NCBI GenBank assembly: GCA_037833965.1
Contig: AP031352.1
Span: 26,910,501 to 26,974,500, forward strand
From: Marchantia polymorpha subsp. ruderalis
Lineage: Eukaryota > Streptophyta > Marchantiopsida > Marchantiales > Marchantiaceae
Length of the DNA stretch: 64,000 nt
Direction: 5' to 3'
Shown: positions 35,501 to 48,389 of the stretch, piece after piece
Layout of the letters: each line of letters starts with the position of its first letter
Numbering within the stretch: the first letter of the stretch is position 1
The notes under the pieces: generated by a model
The model's input: only the letters and a program-made list of their open reading frames with translations
Database searches by the model: none
What the model was told of the DNA's origin: nothing
Translations under genes and position numbers: made by a program

Positions 35501-38500
35501 GCAGATAGAGCAAGAAGAATGAGCGGAGCAGCTGCTTCTGCCTCTCCCTTGAAAGGTGAACCTGCGAGGGCAAATGGAGTTGTTAATGTGCTGAGACTGT
35601 CCAAAATTGTGAAGTCCAACTTGCAAAAGGAAGGCCAGGGAGAGTCTTATCGACAACATGTTCCCAACGCCCCTGCTGCCAATGATTCGGACGTGACCAT
35701 TGAAAACCATGATCAAGAGCTGGACTTTGCAGAGGTCAATGAGAATGATGTGGATGACGATGAAGAAGAGGCAGCAACTTGTCCTTCTGCGACTGCTGTG
35801 CCATCCGAGGAGAGCAAAGCAGAAGAGCAAGTGCCTTCTTTGGTCCAAACAGCACAGCCTGAAGGTGAGAAGCCAGAAGATCTTACCGTCTGCCAGGTTG
35901 CACAACCGATCAACCAAGATCCTGAAGATGATCATAGTGGCCCAAAGCCTGAGCAGGTTGAGGCTAAGAAACACGATGCAGCGAGGTCGGAAGTAGCAGC
36001 CACGCCACCTGGAGTAGGAGTTCCAAGGAAATTGCAGAGGCAGACATCTGACGTGAGGGATTTAAAGAAGAACTCTTCTCTCCCCTCATCACAGGCTGCT
36101 GGAGAACCAGCGAAGGCGTCCCTTACCCTGTCACAAGCCTTGTGGCATCCCTCTGACCTTTCTGTCCGGCCTATTATGATCAGCAGAAGGGTGGAGAAGA
36201 CTCCCGATACCGCTTTCGATGTTCGAACCCTTCCCGTTGATCCGCTCCAGTTTTCTGACTTTGTCAAACTCTCATCGGAAATGGTAGAGTCCTTTGTCAA
36301 CCGCATTATGACCAGCATTCAAGGTAGTTCTTCTCTAAATGATAAACTGAACACGTTACGATATGTCGAAAGTCTGTGCAGCAACATTGACGCTGCCAAT
36401 ATCTTGATAAATGGTCCTCTGATGTCTCTCCTAGTGAAGACGTTAAGAACGTCGAAACTGCCGACTCTTAGAGTGCAGGTGGCATTTGTTATGGGTTTGT
36501 TGATTCGTCATGCAACACTCATAGAGGACGACTTAGCTGGCTCGGGCATAATCGCTGTGCTGACTGAAACCTTGCGAGATAAGCAGGAGAAAGTACGTCG
36601 CTGTGCAATGGCTACCCTTGGAGAGCTACTCTTTTATATTGCTACACAAAGTGAGGGCTCACCAAGGTCCGGCGTCACAAACGAGAGCGGTTCCAAAGAT
36701 GGACGATCTTCCTCAGTATGGCAGGTATCATCATTAAAACTAAACCATGCAGCTGTCCTGTGTATTGTGGATACTGGATACCAATGTTCCAATGCAACCC
36801 ACTGTGTTCCTCATCACGAATTGGTGTCTTGTTTCTAGGTTTCGAGCACCACCATTGCTCTCGTTGCGTCAATTTTGAGGAAGGGAGAAGATGATGTGAC
36901 TCAGCACTACGCCCTAAAGACCATCGAGAACATCTCAAGCCAAGGATGGGACTGGGCATCTCGTTTCACCAGTCGTGAAGTTATCAATAACCTTTGTCAC
37001 ACATTCAAATCCTCTGGAAAGCCAGAAGCTGTCAGAGCGTCTGCTGGGTCCTGCCTTGTGCGCTTGGTACGGTTCAGCCCGACCACTATCCCGTCAGTTT
37101 TAGAAAAAGTAACCTTCAAGGATCTGGTTGTAGTGTTGGCTCGAGGAAGTGCTAAGGAGCAGCAAGTGAGCCTGAATCTTCTCAACATGGCCCTGGTAGG
37201 GTGCAGCGTTATTAACAACATGAGCAAGTACCTACTGGCCTTATTGGAGGAGAAAACGCTCGTCCCGAGTTTGATGGCTTTGTTGGAGCAGGGTCTGGAA
37301 GTTCTGCGGGGTAAAGCGTTCGTATGTGCTGGGCTCCTGTGTAAGGTTAATAGGCGATGGCTACCATCTCTGTGTAATGCAAAGTTGATGCCGGTCATCG
37401 AGCGATCGGCAAAAGAGAAAGATCCTTATGTGCAGCAGTGTGTTGAAACTCTGGTACAGACTATCATAAGTATTGTTCCAGATATCCTGGATAGTATCTC
37501 CCTAGACATCTTGCAGCTGTCAAGTGCTAAACGACCGAGCTCCACATCTTCAAGGGGGCAGCCTCGAAGTTCAATTCCACTTTTCCCAGTTGTCCTTCAT
37601 TTGTTCAATAGTCCTACCCTGAGGAGCAGGCTCGTAAATGAGCAAGTAATCAAGCAGCTTGTTGGGGCCTTGAAACAGGTGGAGACGCTCTCGTTTCAGG
37701 TTAGCTAGCCATAAACTCATCCTGTTTTGTATAAGTAGTCAACGGACGAATTTTATGGAAATGTAGTCAGGTGAAAGGTGCGATCGATCATAGAACTAAC
37801 TCCTTTGCTTCTCTCGTTTCACAGGGTCATGATGAGTTTCAATCCACACTACTCCAAATCATCGAGGTTCTATCCCAGCAATCCTCGGTCGTACTGAAGT
37901 ATCCGGATACATTTATAGCACAGGTTCTACCGAGTCTTTCTCAACTGTACAAATCGAACACTGATGGGGACATGAGGTTTCTATGCTTCAAGATATTTTT
38001 CGACATCCTGATGTTGTATCTTGAGGACATATCGACGTCAGACGGCGAGTCACCCAGTTCCCAAAACCCCGCTACCGAAAGTAGACCAACATGCATGACA
38101 CACATTGAGCCCATAATAGGGAAGTATTTTCTACCTCTTTATCCCAAGTTGGTTGATGATGAAGACCCTATACCGATGTACGCCCACAAGCTCCTGGTGA
38201 TGCTTCTCGATCACAAGTGCATCAAGATTGTTGACATATTGCAGCTAAAACTTGTGTCTCAGTTTTTTGAGTTCCTCTCCGATGACTTGTCTACAATTAA
38301 TCTGCACAATGTTAGATTGTGCTTGTTTCTGGCATCGGCACCCGAAGTAGATAGCAAATCCCTGTCTGCACTCAGAGTAGTAGGTCGGATAGGATCCCTC
38401 CTGGAGTTCGTACACGCCAAGGGCATGGAGGATTTTCTGGACCCGGTACTCTCTGTTTGCAAATTTTTTCTAATCCGGAATGCTGGGAGCAGTGGAGGAA

Positions 38501-38937
38501 AAAGTGGGGATGGTCTAATTCAAGACATTGAGGAATTGTGTCGCCATTCGGGGATATTTGTCGAACTTTGTGGGAGCCATGACCGAATCAGCGAGACGTC
38601 CGCGGAGTGTCTTGTTTTGACGGTGAAAGCATCTCCTACGGCTGCCTCCAGCGGAGTCCTGGCAAATTTGTCGAAAGTTGCGCAAGTCTTGGAGAGTTGC
38701 GTAGAGCGACACGACTCGGCATCTTTACAACGTCGACTTCTCTTCGTCGTATCCACCATTTTTAAAGAACAAAGGATGGCATCCGGGTCTTCTCTACCTG
38801 TCCCCAAAATTGCTCATTCCGATTTTATTGCCTTAGAGAATATAGTCATCAGGCTGAGAAGGTCAAGTGCCCCTCAAGTGGCGGAGGCCGCAGTTAGTGC
38901 AGCCTTTGAATTGCATCACTTGCCTAGAAACTCTTAG
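32563..38937 (+). CDS. RUK: RUNKEL-type kinase (Fused/ULK-like) with ARM/HEAT repeats
   Basis: There are ten exons: 32563-32610, 33057-33146, 33369-33421, 33707-33782, 34171-34232, 34506-34584, 34699-34758, 34922-36724, 36839-37699 and 37825-38937, giving 1414 aa. All junctions are GT-AG and in frame. In Arabidopsis RUNKEL is a microtubule-associated protein of the phragmoplast needed for cell-plate expansion. The kinase domain spans residues 4-260: loop GRGKHSTVYKG, Lys33 in YAIKSV, Glu46, Asp121 in [11 protein letters not shown] at 139-141, [10 protein letters not shown] and HPFWRTK. The HRD triplet is YCD. A Ser/Glu/Lys-rich, probably disordered linker (about 270-560) with a short acidic run precedes a long alpha-helical C-terminal half resembling ARM/HEAT repeats. 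The start [14 protein letters not shown] matches the plant family N-terminus exactly as I remember it, and the overall length is close to the Arabidopsis protein (about 1366 aa). Confidence 0.97.
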
Positions 38938-41900
38938 TACCGGTCTCCTAACTTGATCTCGACGGTACAGTATTAGTATGCAGATTCAGTTCGTGTTCTG
39001 AATTTGTTTATCATTTAGCACTGAACGAATCCGCCTTTATCCAAGGCCTAGGTGATTCGCAGATTCCTTCACTCATTCTTGGTGGCTAGATGTGTAGCAT
39101 ACGTAGTAAAATGTCTGCAAGCGAGATATGTTGCAGTTCACAAGTAGTGGGATAGATCACCATTATTAGTCGTCCTAATAGTGGCAATAGTTTGTACAGT
39201 ATTCTTAGTACTTTGGGTCTGAATGATGCCTGCCAAGGAGGAGTGAAGCGATGAGTTCCAGTTCGGTAAGATGGAATTTCAGGATATCAATATATATATT
39301 GTTAACCACATACAATTTTTTTTCAGTTAGTTAACTTCAGTGACCTTCAATCGAAATGTGTGATTCGGCCGAATAGCCATGAACACCTATGTGTGAAGTA
39401 CACTGAGGATTACTCAACTACGACGTCCAACAGATTCTTCATTTTAGTAGGTGCATCGAATATAGATTCCGTCCACCAATCCAGTAGAGTGTAAACCAGG
39501 AGACCGAACATTAGGTGGTCACCAATAATGACTCGGAGAGTGATTTTGTAGCACAGTAGGGACCGAAATATGAACCACGAACGAAATGAAGTTCGTTGAA
39601 GAGTAAACTGGTTCCCTTAGCTTGCATGTGTCTGAGCAACCAGCATCCTCTAATGTCATGTGTTCTACGCTATAGAGATCTAGGATTACTGTCTTGTACG
39701 GAGTTTCTTGTATTGAACTTTGAAAAGGCGAAGTCTTTGCCTTGCTATTGGTATCGATCCTACCTGAGTCACTTTTGATAACTTGGAATTCAGCGACTAT
39801 CAAAATCTGCTGTGTCAAGAGCAAGGCTTTTAGAGGGAAAATATCAGTGTAACATATCGTACACCACTCCATACAGTGAACTTTGGTGAGGACAGGAATG
39901 TTTTCAGAGATTCTTTGAACTCGTTTGAATGGTCGCAGCTGGTCGTGCTAAAGGATCAGAGAAGAGCATGGACTTACTCACGTGCTGTAGCCTCCCAGTT
40001 GAGTACGCTTCCCGTATTACGTACCATAATTATGCGTACTTACCCGGCATGCGCATTCATAATTTTACCCAAAAAATGGAGATCAAGATTTACTTGGTTC
40101 AAAACGACGTAGATTATCATTTTGTGCAAGTTTTGAAGATTCTTGTGTTGGGAAACCAATTTTTGGTTGATGTTTCGTCATTTGGCTGTATTTTGGTAGT
40201 AGTAAAAAAACTAGTGGTCTGGACCATATTGTTTACATATTCAGATAATATTAGTCAATCAACACCACAGATCGCCTAGAGTTTTTAAAAGTCCACGATC
40301 TGTTTTAATGTACTCTCCAAGAAGTAGCACCTTTGGCAACGTTCTTCTCTTGCAACCTAATACTTTTTGCTTCCGCGATGTTGGAATAGGGAAGATTTGT
40401 AGAGGGACGCGAAACATAAAATACTTGTAGAGATCCTAAATACACTCCGGGGATCATTCAACACAACACACGAAGTGATTGAACATCTGCACTAATATCT
40501 TGAAAGAGAACAGATAGCTACTATACGTGATTCCCCTTATTTTAAGTGAACGGCAAAGGGGAAGATTAGAAACTATACAGGGAATCAGAGCAATAAAAAT
40601 GATTCATAAAGCTGATCAAAACTTGTGACTTACCGTGAATAAAAAGCGGAGCAAGAGGTGGCAGCTAATATCCACTTCCTCGATCCTAGAGATTCTGTTG
40701 CAAATGACACGGAGCAAAACATGTGCAGTTCGTGCAGTTTTTCTTCCCTACTGCAATCTCTTTAGCTAGGTTATTGATACAAATTTATACTCGTACAGTA
40801 CATCGATACCACTACATTTAATTCTACGTATAGTACCAATTCTCAGGTTTAGAACGATGATAGATCCAAGAGGAAAGATAATCTTAGTGCAAATACACTA
40901 CAGGAAGTAGTAGATCATCCTCAAGCAAACCAAACCAAACCAAATCTCATGGTTCGGTTTTGTCTCCCAAAGCTGACCTAGATCCAGCAATCTGTCCTGC
41001 AATCACGAAAATGGCTACTGATTTGATTGTTTTGTTGGTTTGTCGAGGGATGTGCTTGCTATTTCTAGATTTTCTTGTACTTTGGTCAGTTAATTTGAAA
41101 GTGGTCCTTCCACATCCATCTTGACCGTGACAAGTGGACGTGTATTGGAAGAATTTCACAACTTTGAACTCCATTACACTGATTGCAGGTTACTTTCACT
41201 ATTCATATTTGAATGAATACAAAAGTAAAAGAAATTATTACAAATTGTATTTATTGATGCATGAACTGATCGGTTTAAAAATCTTGTCAATATTTTCTTG
41301 GATTAGTGTCAAAGATTGGTGGTTTAAACTAAGAGTCTAATCTATTAGTAGAAAATAAGCCTAAAAAATCGTGAAGAGTAAAATATAAAAGAGATTCAGC
41401 CTCATGTAAATATTATTATTTCTTTGATGCCATCTTATGTTGCCTGCAAGGCATGAAGTTTCATAAACGAAGTTTAATCCAATGTATCTTATGATACAAA
41501 GATTTATCTCTTTATCATCGGAGTGATTCAATATAGACGCCCAGAAAACTGTGGTTTTTGTTTTAAATTAGGTATTATTCTATTCGCTCAACTAGCAAGA
41601 GTATCTTATGTTCATCTCAATGCGACTCTCATTATCCAGAATATACATAAAAAATTTGAAAAACTAAGTTATTTCATTTACTCAATAGAAATTCAAATTT
41701 CACTTCGAATTATTTCAAAAAATAGAAAAGTGGATAAAGCTCATTAAATTTTATATATTTGTTTCTCTTTAGAGCTCAAAAAACTTTGTGATCTCTACAA
41801 ATGCTATGTTTATTTAGGTACTGAACGTAGAAAAAATGTTCAATGTTATGACAACTCCACCATTTCATAGTGATGTTCAAAGATACAATATTTATCGTCT

Positions 41901-42440
41901 AAATTGAGATTATCTCGTTAAAAAGGAGTGAGACATGAAAATTGCAACTTAATAGTATTAATAGACGCAATGTTTAATTAAAGTTCTCTCCTAACATCCC
42001 ATGCACATTCGCAGATTACGAGGTGACCTCCGTTGAAAATATTTAAAATCCTCGTAACAATATTACGTTACAGCCCAGCGGAGGATACATATGCTCATTT
42101 GACTACCCTGTCAAACGAGCATGCTGTGAGCACCTATCGATGCAAGCCAAAAACGTCGAGTTACAATTAAGACAGATTTTTTCGGTACATAATAAAGAGC
42201 ATTTTCATTGCTTAGATGTGATTCTGTCATATTGTAGAAGTGTAAATACTTCAGCATGGCGCAAATTGTAGTTATTTGCAGAAACTGGTGTCGAGATTTT
42301 ACCTGTTTTTGTTCGGTCACCGAGAAGGGGAGCACGAGCGCTTTTCATGACCAAATTCATCGGGGTTTTACCAACATTTACCATCCGGTGCCAAAACCCC
42401 GAGATTCAGATTTATAAATGAGATATTTACTCAGAGCATC
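38938..42440. other. Intergenic region between RUNKEL and the bZIP gene
   Basis: The left part should be the RUNKEL 3' UTR. From 40.8 to 42.1 kb the DNA is fairly A+T-rich, with only short unsupported ORFs. A short repeat, four AACCA-like pentamers, lies near 40926-40945. No gene, RNA or transposon relic is recognised. Confidence 0.45.
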
Positions 42441-42504
42441 CAAAATTAAACCACTTACTTTCGATCACCCGCCCCGGCAGTGGCGGGGCGGTCACGGTGG
42501 CGAC

Positions 42505-42603
42505 ACGCGTCGACGCCATGACGCTAATAAACCGACGCGTGTACAGCCCACGCGTCGATTTCTCACCCCATTGCAGCAGTACGCCGCTCGCACCGCCACG
42601 TGG
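42505..42603 (+). promoter_or_regulatory. ABRE/G-box with three ACGCGT elements upstream of the ABI5-like gene
   Basis: ACGCGT occurs at 42505-42510, 42535-42540 and 42550-42555; the second reads ACGCGTGT, like the CE3 coupling element of cereal ABA-responsive promoters. CCACGTGG, containing the ABRE core ACGTGG, follows at 42596-42603. The cluster lies 810-910 bp upstream of the bZIP start codon, in the GC-rich promoter/leader. Group A bZIPs bind exactly such sites, so autoregulation is plausible but inferred. Confidence 0.45.
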
Positions 42604-42639
42604 AAAGACACGAGCGTGCGGCTGCTCTCGGCCCCCCTG

Positions 42640-43412
42640 CGCTTTGATTTTTAGATATAAGATGGAGCGGAGAGACCGTAACGTTTGTTGCCATTTCGGA
42701 GAGTCGTTCCACGGACTTCCGCCTCTCCTCCCCTTCCTCCCCTCCGCTTCTCAAGCTCTCTGTCTCTCTCCCTCTCTCTCCCGCCGGGGGGAACGTAGGC
42801 GCGGCTCAGTCGGCTCGGCTTGGCGGGCGCGCGGGCGAGCGGGCAGGCAGGCAAGCAGGAGGGCGTGATCGAGGTCAGGGGGCCGAAGGGGCCGAAAGGG
42901 CCGAGACGGGTGAGAAGAGTCGGAGGGCCCCCGGGAAAGGCTAAACTAAACTATGGGCTCGACAATTGCGTCCCGAGCGATGCAGAAGCTGCTGCTGGCA
43001 AGCCCTAAGTATAAGAGCGCGCACGCTGCTGCCAGCGGACGTTGTGCCCGGTGTCAAAGCGGCGTCGCATCTGCTGCGCAGGTGCAGTTTTAGTCGTCGA
43101 GCGCTCGCTCGAGAGAGCCCTGTCGTCGTCGTCGTCGTCGTCGTCGCATCCATCCCACCTCAAGCCTTTTTCACGACTCGACCGGAGGTTTCGTCAGCTC
43201 TTGCGCTGGCAGGGTTCGACGCCCGGAAGCGGGCACGCGATCGTGCAGCCAGGAAGGCGCAGGCTCTGCAGGCTCAACCTGCTTCGTCCGGGTTCCAGGA
43301 CCTCGATCCGACAAGAGCCTACCCTTTCCAGCAGCAGCAGCAGCAGCAGCAGCATCATCATCAACAACATCATCATATTCAGCAGCAGCAGCAGCGCGAC
43401 GAGGGCGCCAAA
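42640..43412 (+). other. GC-rich 5' leader of the bZIP gene with simple repeats
   Basis: The leader contains a CT tract (about 42753-42781), a perfect GTC run (43122-43146) and a CAG/CAT run (43329-43396). The bZIP reading frame stays open upstream to about 42966, so the CAG/CAT run would encode Gln/His, but there is no ATG in this stretch before 43413. It is therefore best read as untranslated unless a non-AUG start is used. Confidence 0.55.
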
Positions 43413-45137
43413 ATGGGGTCCAATTCCCAAGCCCAGGGGCAGTCGAGAGCGATGCCGCAAAACCCGAGTGCGCAAAACGGAGGGCCGATTGTGCCCTCCG
43501 GGGAAGGGACCTCGTCCGGGAGCGCACTGACTAGGTTTGGCTCGCTGCCTCGACAGGCGTCCATCTACTCGTTGACTCTCGACGAACTGCATTCGCTCGA
43601 CCCCGGGAAGAATTTCGGATCGATGAACATGAACGAATTTCTCAAGAATATCTGGACTGTAGAGGAGAGTCAGGCTATGGCATCCGCTATGGCTGGGATC
43701 GGGAGTGGCAGTAATTTAGCTGGGGAGTCTCCTGCGGAGGGATCCGGGGGAGCTTTAACAGGTGCAAATGGAACTGGGTTATCTCGGCAGACCAGCTTGA
43801 CCAGGCAAAGCTCTCTCACGCTTCCTCGTACTCTCAGTAGAAAGACTGTCGAGGAGGTTTGGAGGGATATTCACAAACCGATCGAAGGATCGAACGGAGT
43901 TCAAACAAATGGCACTGGTCCTACTCAGACTCGGGAAGCCACTTTCGGTGAAATGACTCTCGAAGATTTCCTCGTAAAAGCTGGTGTCGTTAGAGAAGAC
44001 GGGCCGGATGGCCCAACGTCGTCTTCGTTTGGATCTTTTAACAACTTCATCTCACCTTCGGCGACCAACGATCGAGATGGCACTGGACCTTCAGTTCCGA
44101 CGCTTTCTCTGGGCACGTCCACTCTGACCCCGGGATCCATGGATTCTATGGCAATGGACACGTACAAACCTGCCCCTGCTCAAGCCGAATGGATGAGGAG
44201 CATGGCTGTGACAGCACAGCAGCAGCAGCAGCAGCAGCAACAGCAACAACAGCAGCAGCAGCAATATGCACATGCAGCCCATCAGCAGCAGATGCAAGCT
44301 GCTCATGCTGCCGAGCAGTACGGTAATCACAGGCAGCGAGTGGCCAATGGTAGCGGTATGGTTGTATCGTCCATGCCAAATGGTTATGCCGGGATGGCAC
44401 CCGGAATGCAGGGTCTCGTTCCCCAAGGGATGATGGGGGTTATTGGTCTGCAGTTAGCCCCCACTTCTCCCAGTAGTCCAATGTCCGATGGCGTAGGGCA
44501 CAGCCATGGGAACGGGCTGAGCCTATCTCCTGCAGGAAATTATGGAGTCGACGGAGCAATGCGAGGGAGGCGAAAAGGAGGTGATGGTCCACAAGAAAAA
44601 ACCGTGGAAAGGCGCCAACGACGAATGATTAAAAACAGAGAGTCTGCGGCAAGGTCAAGGGCCCGGAAGCAGGTAATTTACGCATCCTCAACATGCAGGA
44701 TATTTTGTACACCATGCATTCGTGGTCGTGTCGATATGTCGATTTTTTTTGCTGCTGATTCCACCGTAGCACTCTCTCCAACCTGTGAATACTGTTTGTT
44801 TGTGAAGGCCTACACTGTGGAGCTAGAGGCGGAAGTAACTCAGCTGAAAGAAGAAAATAACAGGTTGAAGAGGCAGCAAATTGCGTGGAGGCTGGTAAGA
44901 CTGGTAAATTTCTTGGCGTTCTAGATTCTTTAATTGTCAACAGGGTTCTATCGAAGAGGACGTAATTTTAGGCTGGTGACGTCGTCGCTGATGGTACAAT
45001 TTTCGTTTCGTTTTGTTTTTAAACAGGAGGAGATGACCGAGGGCAGAAAGAAGCAGATGATGACGCATCATGCTGTACAAAAGGTCCCTGTAAGCGAAGG
45101 AATTACCTTGAGGAGAACAAGAACGGGTCCTTGGTGA
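43413..45137 (+). CDS. ABI5: Group A bZIP transcription factor, ABI5/ABF/AREB type
   Basis: Three exons, 43413-44672, 44808-44894 and 45027-45137, give 485 aa. It is a nuclear activator of abscisic-acid and desiccation responses that binds ABRE sites as a dimer. The group A conserved blocks appear in order. C1 is RQASIYSLTLDE (48-59). C2 is SLTLPRTLSRKTVEEVWRDI (about 134-153). C3 is TFGEMTLEDFLVKAGVVRED (about 177-196). The basic region is VERRQRRMIKNRESAARSRA (398-417), with the N-x7-R signature; three leucine heptads follow. The C-terminus LRRTRTGPW is the C4-type end, containing an RxxT site. Several RxxS/T sites (RQAS, RQTS, RQSS, RTLS) are of the kind SnRK2 kinases use. A 16-residue polyglutamine run (269-284) lies mid-protein. 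The intron after KQ in the basic region is typical of the group. The ATG at 43413 is the first in frame and gives MGSN, a family-like N-terminus. Confidence 0.95.
44217..44264 (+). repeat. CAG/CAA run encoding 16 glutamines in the bZIP gene
   Basis: Sixteen consecutive Gln codons, a CAG run interrupted by CAA codons, lie inside exon 1. The interruptions reduce slippage. A shorter QQQ follows a few residues later. Such runs vary in length between strains. Confidence 0.9.
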
Positions 45138-48100
45138 CTACGTTCTTACGAATTAGGAACTTAGGAGTAGGAAGAGAAGTAGGTAGACAAGCTTGTAACC
45201 CTTCTTTGGGAAAGACATGTAACATACGTTCTGTACAGGAGTAAACGTGCCAGCCATCTGATTGGGATTGTTGACATATCATGAGTATCAGTGCAATACA
45301 CAATCTGTGATGAGTTCCGGCTCTTGAGTACATCACGGTAGACTTTGAAGGAATCTTCGTTTGATGAAATGGTAAACGTAGCGAGGAGAGTATTGTCCCA
45401 GCTATCTTTGATATTCCCTGGTGTTCGCCGATGGACTAACGCATGAGGTTTCCATCATAACGTATTTACACCTTTCGTGTCCAAACGTATACAGTTTTAC
45501 GCCTCCAACAGAAAACTGGGTGCATTGTTTTTTGGATTTTGAGGTTTGCAGATGCTCGTTGTGACAACTGCCCATTCTGTTAGTGAGCTTTAGTAAGTCT
45601 AGAAGTATCGGGACAAACGCAAATGTTCCGAACATTCTAAATTCCTCCATGAGTACGTGCAGTCTTTTCTCTTAAGCACGTGTGGGTATTTGAACGCAAG
45701 GGGAATCTCGTTCGAAACTAATGAAATAACGTCAACGCAGATCGATCAAATCCAGATTGTGTTCAAGTTTGACAAACCAGTTTGGATTAATGAACCAATT
45801 TTCCAGTGCCTGAGCCGTCTTGCCAGAACGGTCTGTCTGCGGATTGTCTCGCGGCATGAGTCCTTCTGAAAGATGATAGGCGTTGTTCGTTTGCAACCAC
45901 CGTGCAGGTCTACGATGCAGACCCTATACTGTCGGTGTTCACTTCGGTTGTTGTCTAGTCTCCAAACGGTTGTTTACACATGCATGACATGGCTGCCGAA
46001 AGGCGCACTGCTTTATGGTCTACCCGTCACGTCTCTCACGTTTGGATATTCGAAAGCATTCGGGACAGTAAATTTCTTCGGTTCATCCCCTGGTTTCTAT
46101 TTTTATGATGTGAATAGATTAGTATAGCCTCTATTGGGAAGAAAGCTCTGCACAATACTCAAAGTAACACGTATCTGCATCTTGTCTCCTTTATCATCAG
46201 AATATGCTCGTCACAAATGTTCAAGTTTGATGCGAACTCATCTGAAATCTATAAACAATACTTGTCACAAGTGACAGTACGTCTCGCCTTTTGTGGCTTT
46301 TGAACCAATCTGATACGTACGCTGCCGCTGGGCTCTATATAGTGTGTCTTTCAATGCATGTTCCAAGCACAATTTTCAAAACCTCATTTTTTTTCCCTTA
46401 TTAAAATACATGGATCCAGCTTTAGCACGTTGGAGTTGTTCGCCATGAAATAAAGGAGAGTACATATAGTATTTTTCAAGGTTTTATATGCAGATATAAG
46501 ACTGAAATTGAATTGAGAAATTTAACCATCTCGTGTACTAAAACCGCAATCAAGGTTCACAGATCTTAGAAAATCAGAAATGTGAAAGTTCAAAATCATG
46601 TGTAAAAACTCTTACGTCACCTGACTTATGACGTCGAGTTCCACTAAGTGACAAATGATCGGGCAAAACATCTATCGCCACTTCGAAGAAACCTCTCGGT
46701 TAAGTTTAATTGAGCAGTCTCCAGAAGCAATCACGTTTTGTGTTTTCAGTGATTAAATTCGTTCACTTGAGAATGATTCTTAATTTCCTGTTTTAGAGCG
46801 AGATTTTAGCTCATGAGGAAAGTGGAATACAAACTACTAAGATGTATGTCTTTATGAAACTATATATGTAACTATTAGCTTGACACCGAAGTGAGTTGGA
46901 TATACACTCAGATCAGTGCTAAACATTACTAAGAATTTCAAAGTATTTCGATGGAAAATTAGTAAATTTGAAACCTCAGTCCTCTTTGATATAGATCAAG
47001 AATTTTGTTGAGTCCCTCCATCCACATGAATTCCTCGTATCATTTTATTATCGTACTCTGAATACTTCTGTAAATTGTTGACCTGAGCATCAAGATGATG
47101 AGAAGCAAATTTTGATAAACTGGAAGTCGAACACAAGTAACATATAGAGTCAAGATTCAGAACCTTTATTGCAAAGCTATGAGGAAGAGGAGGTTTAGTT
47201 TTGTCCAGTTTATCTTTCTCGGTGGCAGTGGTACGCTTCCAAGTACGACTGTAAAGCGAACGATAAGAAAAAATACAGAAAAAATACAGTGATGGATATT
47301 GAAACATTTGGAAAATGTGTCGAGACTGGGAATCCGTCCGAGTATTATGTACTTAGATATATTCGACACTGAGTGCTCTGAAGGAGTGTAATAATCAGCG
47401 CTGCATTATAGAAGATAACATCGGGATGTTGAGATATGATCTACAGGAGGCATTGACCACGTAGTGGTCGTGGTTGTGGTTGTTGCTGGCGATGAGGTCA
47501 AAGTCTGTCGATCCCAAATTACTGCGAACGAGTCGTAAGCGGTGGCAGTTGACTATGGTGTCTGAAGTTAGTTCTGGCAGCGACTGATTGGTTGCGTTGG
47601 ATCCCGAAAGGCCTGCGGACAGTGACACGTGCCGTGCTGCTCTTGAAAATCTGCTGCAGGCTCGATTCCAAGAGGTCGCTGGTGCGCTACTCGATATATG
47701 TTGCAATTTCCTTACCCAGGATGCATGCTCAATCTGCGAGCTCACTCGTTGTCGCCACCCTGTTCCGATGCCATGTGTCGGACGCGAATCAGACGAAGCA
47801 TCGCATGGTTCTGTATTTTAAGGCAGGTGCGAAGTTGAAGGTGTGACAGCTGCTGCTGCTGCTGTGGCTCATGTTCAAAAGTTCGTTGCCTTTAGAGCCG
47901 CGGCCTAAGGGCTCAGATTCCCATCTATTTTCACGACCATATGTCATGTTTCGAAAGATACGATACTCACCTGTCGATCGATCGATCGATCAAGTCCGAT
48001 TTGGCCCGATGGTGGGAATGTGCACCGGTCCAAGGAAGCAAAATGTCCCGGATGTGAGTGCGACTACTAAACTCCACTAGCCCGAACGACGAGAAGGACG

Positions 48101-48380
48101 AGGACGAGCACCAGGGCGACAGTTCGAGGTACGCATGATACTACAGTGATTGAATTGTGGACTCGTGGCAGGGCCGAACTGATTGCAATGATTGACTCAG
48201 TGCATGCACTCTATGCTCAGGCATCGAGTACATATAGCCTCTGAGCTGAGCTCTGATGATTTGCATCGAATTCCTGAAGCTAAGGCCATCATAGGCTTCC
48301 TTCCCATCGCCCTCATTCCTCTCACGGCTCCTCTAGAGAGACATAACGAGCGAGAGCTCTCAGAGCCTGGCCAGAGACTC
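45138..48380. other. Intergenic region downstream of the bZIP gene
   Basis: This includes the bZIP 3' UTR. Short ORFs on both strands (for example 45657-45869 and 47588-47821) lack known motifs or splice support. A GATC run (GATCGATCGATCGATC, about 47976-47991) and scattered CACGTG cores (45676 and 47624) are present. No RNA gene is recognised. Confidence 0.4.
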
Positions 48381-48389
48381 AGAGTCACT

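Noticed and set aside
42966..43412. N-terminal extension making the bZIP protein 652 residues
   Set aside because: The apparent start at 42966 is a TTG codon. No ATG occurs in frame before 43413, and MGSN at 43413 fits the family N-terminus.
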